Assembly: GCA_016934295.1 (NCBI GenBank)
Contig: JAFGTD010000248.1
Span: forward strand, 1-35,408
Reading direction: 5' to 3'
DNA length: 35,408 nt
Origin: Acidobacteriota bacterium
Lineage (GTDB): Bacteria > Acidobacteriota > UBA6911
In this document: positions 33,687 through 35,408 of the stretch, in pieces
Layout: each line of letters opens with the position of its first letter
Numbering within the stretch: position 1 is the first letter of the stretch
The notes under the pieces: model-generated
What the model was told of the DNA's origin: nothing
Databases searched by the model: none
What the model saw: only the letters and a program-made list of their open reading frames with translations
Position numbers and translations under genes: made by a program

Positions 33687-34060
33687 TACTGCTGTTTCCG
33701 AAAATATCCTGAAGGTTCAAAATGTCACTTTATAAACCCCGGAAGCTCAAAGATGCATGTAATCCAGCCACGGCATGTAAATCAATACGCGATTATAGAT
33801 TTCCCCCGGCTCGTTAATATATATCGTGTAAAATGATGCATATCATTCAATAATTCTCAGTCAAGTCATCAACACTTTTTTATACGGGTACTGTGGGTTC
33901 AAGTGTAAATTTATCTGTATTTTGAATATAATTCCCCAGCATAGTATAGGAATGGCAGAAACGGGAAAGGGCCCGATGGATAAGAGCATGTTCAGGAGTC
34001 CCGCGTATTCGAATGAAAGATTTATAATGCAGTAATTTAAATCCGGAGAAGGGAGCGCCC
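33687..34060. promoter_or_regulatory. 374-base divergent regulatory region between the polysaccharide operon and tpiA
   Basis: This AT-rich spacer contains no gene. Visible elements are a TATAAT at 33927-33932, possibly a -10 for tpiA though no good -35 is spaced correctly; a palindrome ATGAT-GCAT-ATCAT at 33833-33846; and AT-rich TTAATATATATCG at 33814-33826. The tpiA ribosome site GGAGAAGGGAG is at 34045-34055. The palindrome lies about 150 bases upstream of the polysaccharide operon and could be an operator; this is untested. Confidence 0.35.
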
Positions 34061-34816
34061 ATGGCAAGAATGCCGGTTATTGCCGGAAACTGGAAAATGC
34101 ATAAAACGGTGGAGGAAGCGCGTGCCCTGGCGCAGGCTGTCAGAGACGGGGCGGCCGGGGTATCCCATTGCCGGGTTGTCATGGCCCCTCCTTTTACGGC
34201 CCTGTTCCCGGTCGCTGAGATTTTGCGAAATACGCCCGTTATCCTTGCCGCCCAGAATGTGCACTGGGAGCCCGAAGGGGCTTTCACGGGTGAAATCAGC
34301 CTTCCGATGCTGGAGGAAATCGGTTGCGGCATGGCCATTGTAGGGCATTCCGAACGCAGGCAGTATTTCGGGGAAACGGACGCAACCGTCAACCGCCGTG
34401 TCCGTGCGATACTGCAGTCGTCACTCCAGCCTGTTATCTGTATCGGGGAAACGCTTGAGGAGCGCGAGGCTGAAAGGCACTATGATATCATTACGCAACA
34501 ACTTGCCGGTGGATTGGACGGCTTGACACGCCAGAGCCTGTTGCGTATTATTCTCGCCTACGAACCGGTATGGGCGATTGGGACCGGCCGTACGGCAACG
34601 CCCGAAACCGCGCAGGAAATGCATGCGTTTATTCGCAACCGGCTTTCCGGGATGTTTGGTGAAGGGGCGCAGGAGGTTCGTATTTTATATGGCGGCAGCG
34701 TCAAGCCGGAAAATATCGCGGCTTTGATGCGGCAGCCGGACGTCGATGGTGCGTTGGTAGGCGGCGCCTGCCTGGAAGCGGACAGCTTCCTGAGCATTAT
34801 CCACTATAATGCCTGA
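34061..34816 (+). CDS. tpiA: Triosephosphate isomerase
   Basis: This enzyme interconverts dihydroxyacetone phosphate and glyceraldehyde-3-phosphate. The 251-residue product has the family length and active-site residues: N and K in AGNWKMHK, the catalytic His in VGHSERRQYFGE, the catalytic Glu in AYEPVWAIGTG, and the phosphate-binding LYGGSVKPEN and GALVGGACLE. Start ATG 34061 has an excellent ribosome site (GGAGAAGGGAG, 5 bases away). secG follows 30 bases downstream. In many related bacteria this pair follows pgk directly; here it does not. Confidence 0.97.
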   Translation: MARMPVIAGNWKMHKTVEEARALAQAVRDGAAGVSHCRVVMAPPFTALFPVAEILRNTPVILAAQNVHWEPEGAFTGEISLPMLEEIGCGMAIVGHSERRQYFGETDATVNRRVRAILQSSLQPVICIGETLEEREAERHYDIITQQLAGGLDGLTRQSLLRIILAYEPVWAIGTGRTATPETAQEMHAFIRNRLSGMFGEGAQEVRILYGGSVKPENIAALMRQPDVDGALVGGACLEADSFLSIIHYNA

Positions 34817-34846
34817 AGACCGGCGGAAAGCGGGTATCTGAACCCT

Positions 34847-35281
34847 ATGCTTCTATTTTATACCGTTACTACACTGCACGTATTTGTATGTATCATCCTG
34901 GTTCTTGTCGTACTTCTCCAGACGGGAAAAGGGGCGGATCTGGCCGGCGCCTTCGGGGGCGGCGGTACACAAACCGCATTCGGAAGCAGGGGGCCCGCTT
35001 CATTCCTGTCGAAGATGACAACGATTGCGGCGATTATTTTCATGTTGTCCAGTATGGGGTTGTCGTTGATTTCCACCCAGAGGGCGAGCAAATCCGTTCT
35101 TGAGGGAACGGTGGAAGAAACCGTTGTGCCCGATACTACGGCAGCCGAAGAAGAAATTGCCGATGAAAACGAACTGACTCCGGAGCAGATCCGGAGAAAA
35201 GTTGAAGAGCTGGAATCGAAAAGCCAGGCACAGCCGAATTCGGAAGAACCGGCCCCTGCTCCGGAATCCGAGTCTCAGTAG
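34847..35281 (+). CDS. secG: Preprotein translocase subunit SecG
   Basis: SecG is a small membrane subunit of the SecYEG channel that supports protein export. The 144-residue product has two membrane helices (about residues 5-24 and 57-76) flanking the family-typical loop QTGKGADLAGAFGGGGTQTAFGSRGPASFLSKMT. After the second helix there is an acidic, Pro/Glu-rich tail (ENELTPEQIRRKVEELESK ... APAPESESQ) of about 65 residues, longer than in E. coli SecG but common in deltaproteobacteria. The ATG at 34847 is fixed by the helix start; no strong ribosome site is visible, suggesting translational coupling to tpiA. Confidence 0.95.
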   Translation: MLLFYTVTTLHVFVCIILVLVVLLQTGKGADLAGAFGGGGTQTAFGSRGPASFLSKMTTIAAIIFMLSSMGLSLISTQRASKSVLEGTVEETVVPDTTAAEEEIADENELTPEQIRRKVEELESKSQAQPNSEEPAPAPESESQ

Positions 35282-35324
35282 AACAATCTGCAGCAGCCCG
35301 TTACCGGGTGAAAGCCGTTTAAGT

Positions 35325-35408
<84 letters not shown>

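Overview
The window looks like a chromosomal segment of a strictly anaerobic, Gram-negative bacterium that runs the Wood-Ljungdahl (reductive acetyl-CoA) pathway. A Desulfobacterota / syntrophic deltaproteobacterial lineage fits best. The evidence is a complete CODH/ACS gene set with deltaproteobacterial-style cooF and flavoprotein partners, an outer-membrane beta-barrel protein, a PEP-CTERM surface protein, and the glycolytic pieces gap-pgk and tpiA-secG-tRNA-Leu. The taxonomic call is inference; no rRNA gene is present.

Layout. 1-652: start of a sugar-kinase-like phosphotransferase gene, minus strand, running off the left edge. 846-3118: gap and pgk. 3373-4511: exported methionine sulfoxide reductases msrB-msrA. 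4659-7567: two minus-strand flavoproteins of the COG2509 and BaiN/HI0933 families. 7796-15969: first half of the Wood-Ljungdahl locus (cooC, a MetE-core methionine synthase, cooF-like ferredoxin, FAD oxidoreductase, cooS, acsB). 15970-18666: a minus-strand block with a 2-hydroxyacyl-CoA dehydratase-like gene pair, followed by the remnant of its activator ATPase. 19414-24332: second half of the Wood-Ljungdahl locus (acsF/cooC-like, acsD, acsC, acsV). 24470-25378: PEP-CTERM lectin-like protein. 25740-33686: a seven-gene minus-strand exopolysaccharide/glycosylation operon. 34061-35281: tpiA and secG, then tRNA-Leu(GAG) cut by the right edge.

How the genes work together. CooS (C-cluster) and AcsB (A-cluster) form the CO dehydrogenase/acetyl-CoA synthase. 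AcsC-AcsD is the corrinoid iron-sulfur protein that delivers the methyl group. AcsV reductively reactivates the corrinoid, and the two CooC-type ATPases mature the nickel sites. The CooF-like protein and the FAD oxidoreductase probably connect CODH electrons to a soluble carrier. The methionine synthase probably takes its methyl group from the corrinoid protein. Genes for methyl-H4folate formation and for the AcsE methyltransferase are not in the window.

The least expected observations are: (i) the usually compact gap-pgk-tpiA-secG order is split by about 31 kb; (ii) the CODH/ACS locus is itself split by an antisense dehydratase-like pair; (iii) that pair ends in a decayed archerase start abutting the acsB stop; (iv) two near-identical, inverted, MITE-like elements with CTGTGACTC termini lie about 10.4 kb apart around this region; (v) the smaller dehydratase-like subunit lacks two of the three usual cluster cysteines. 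I did not find a wholly new system that I can defend, but the decayed dehydratase cassette inside the acs locus is the part most worth a second look.
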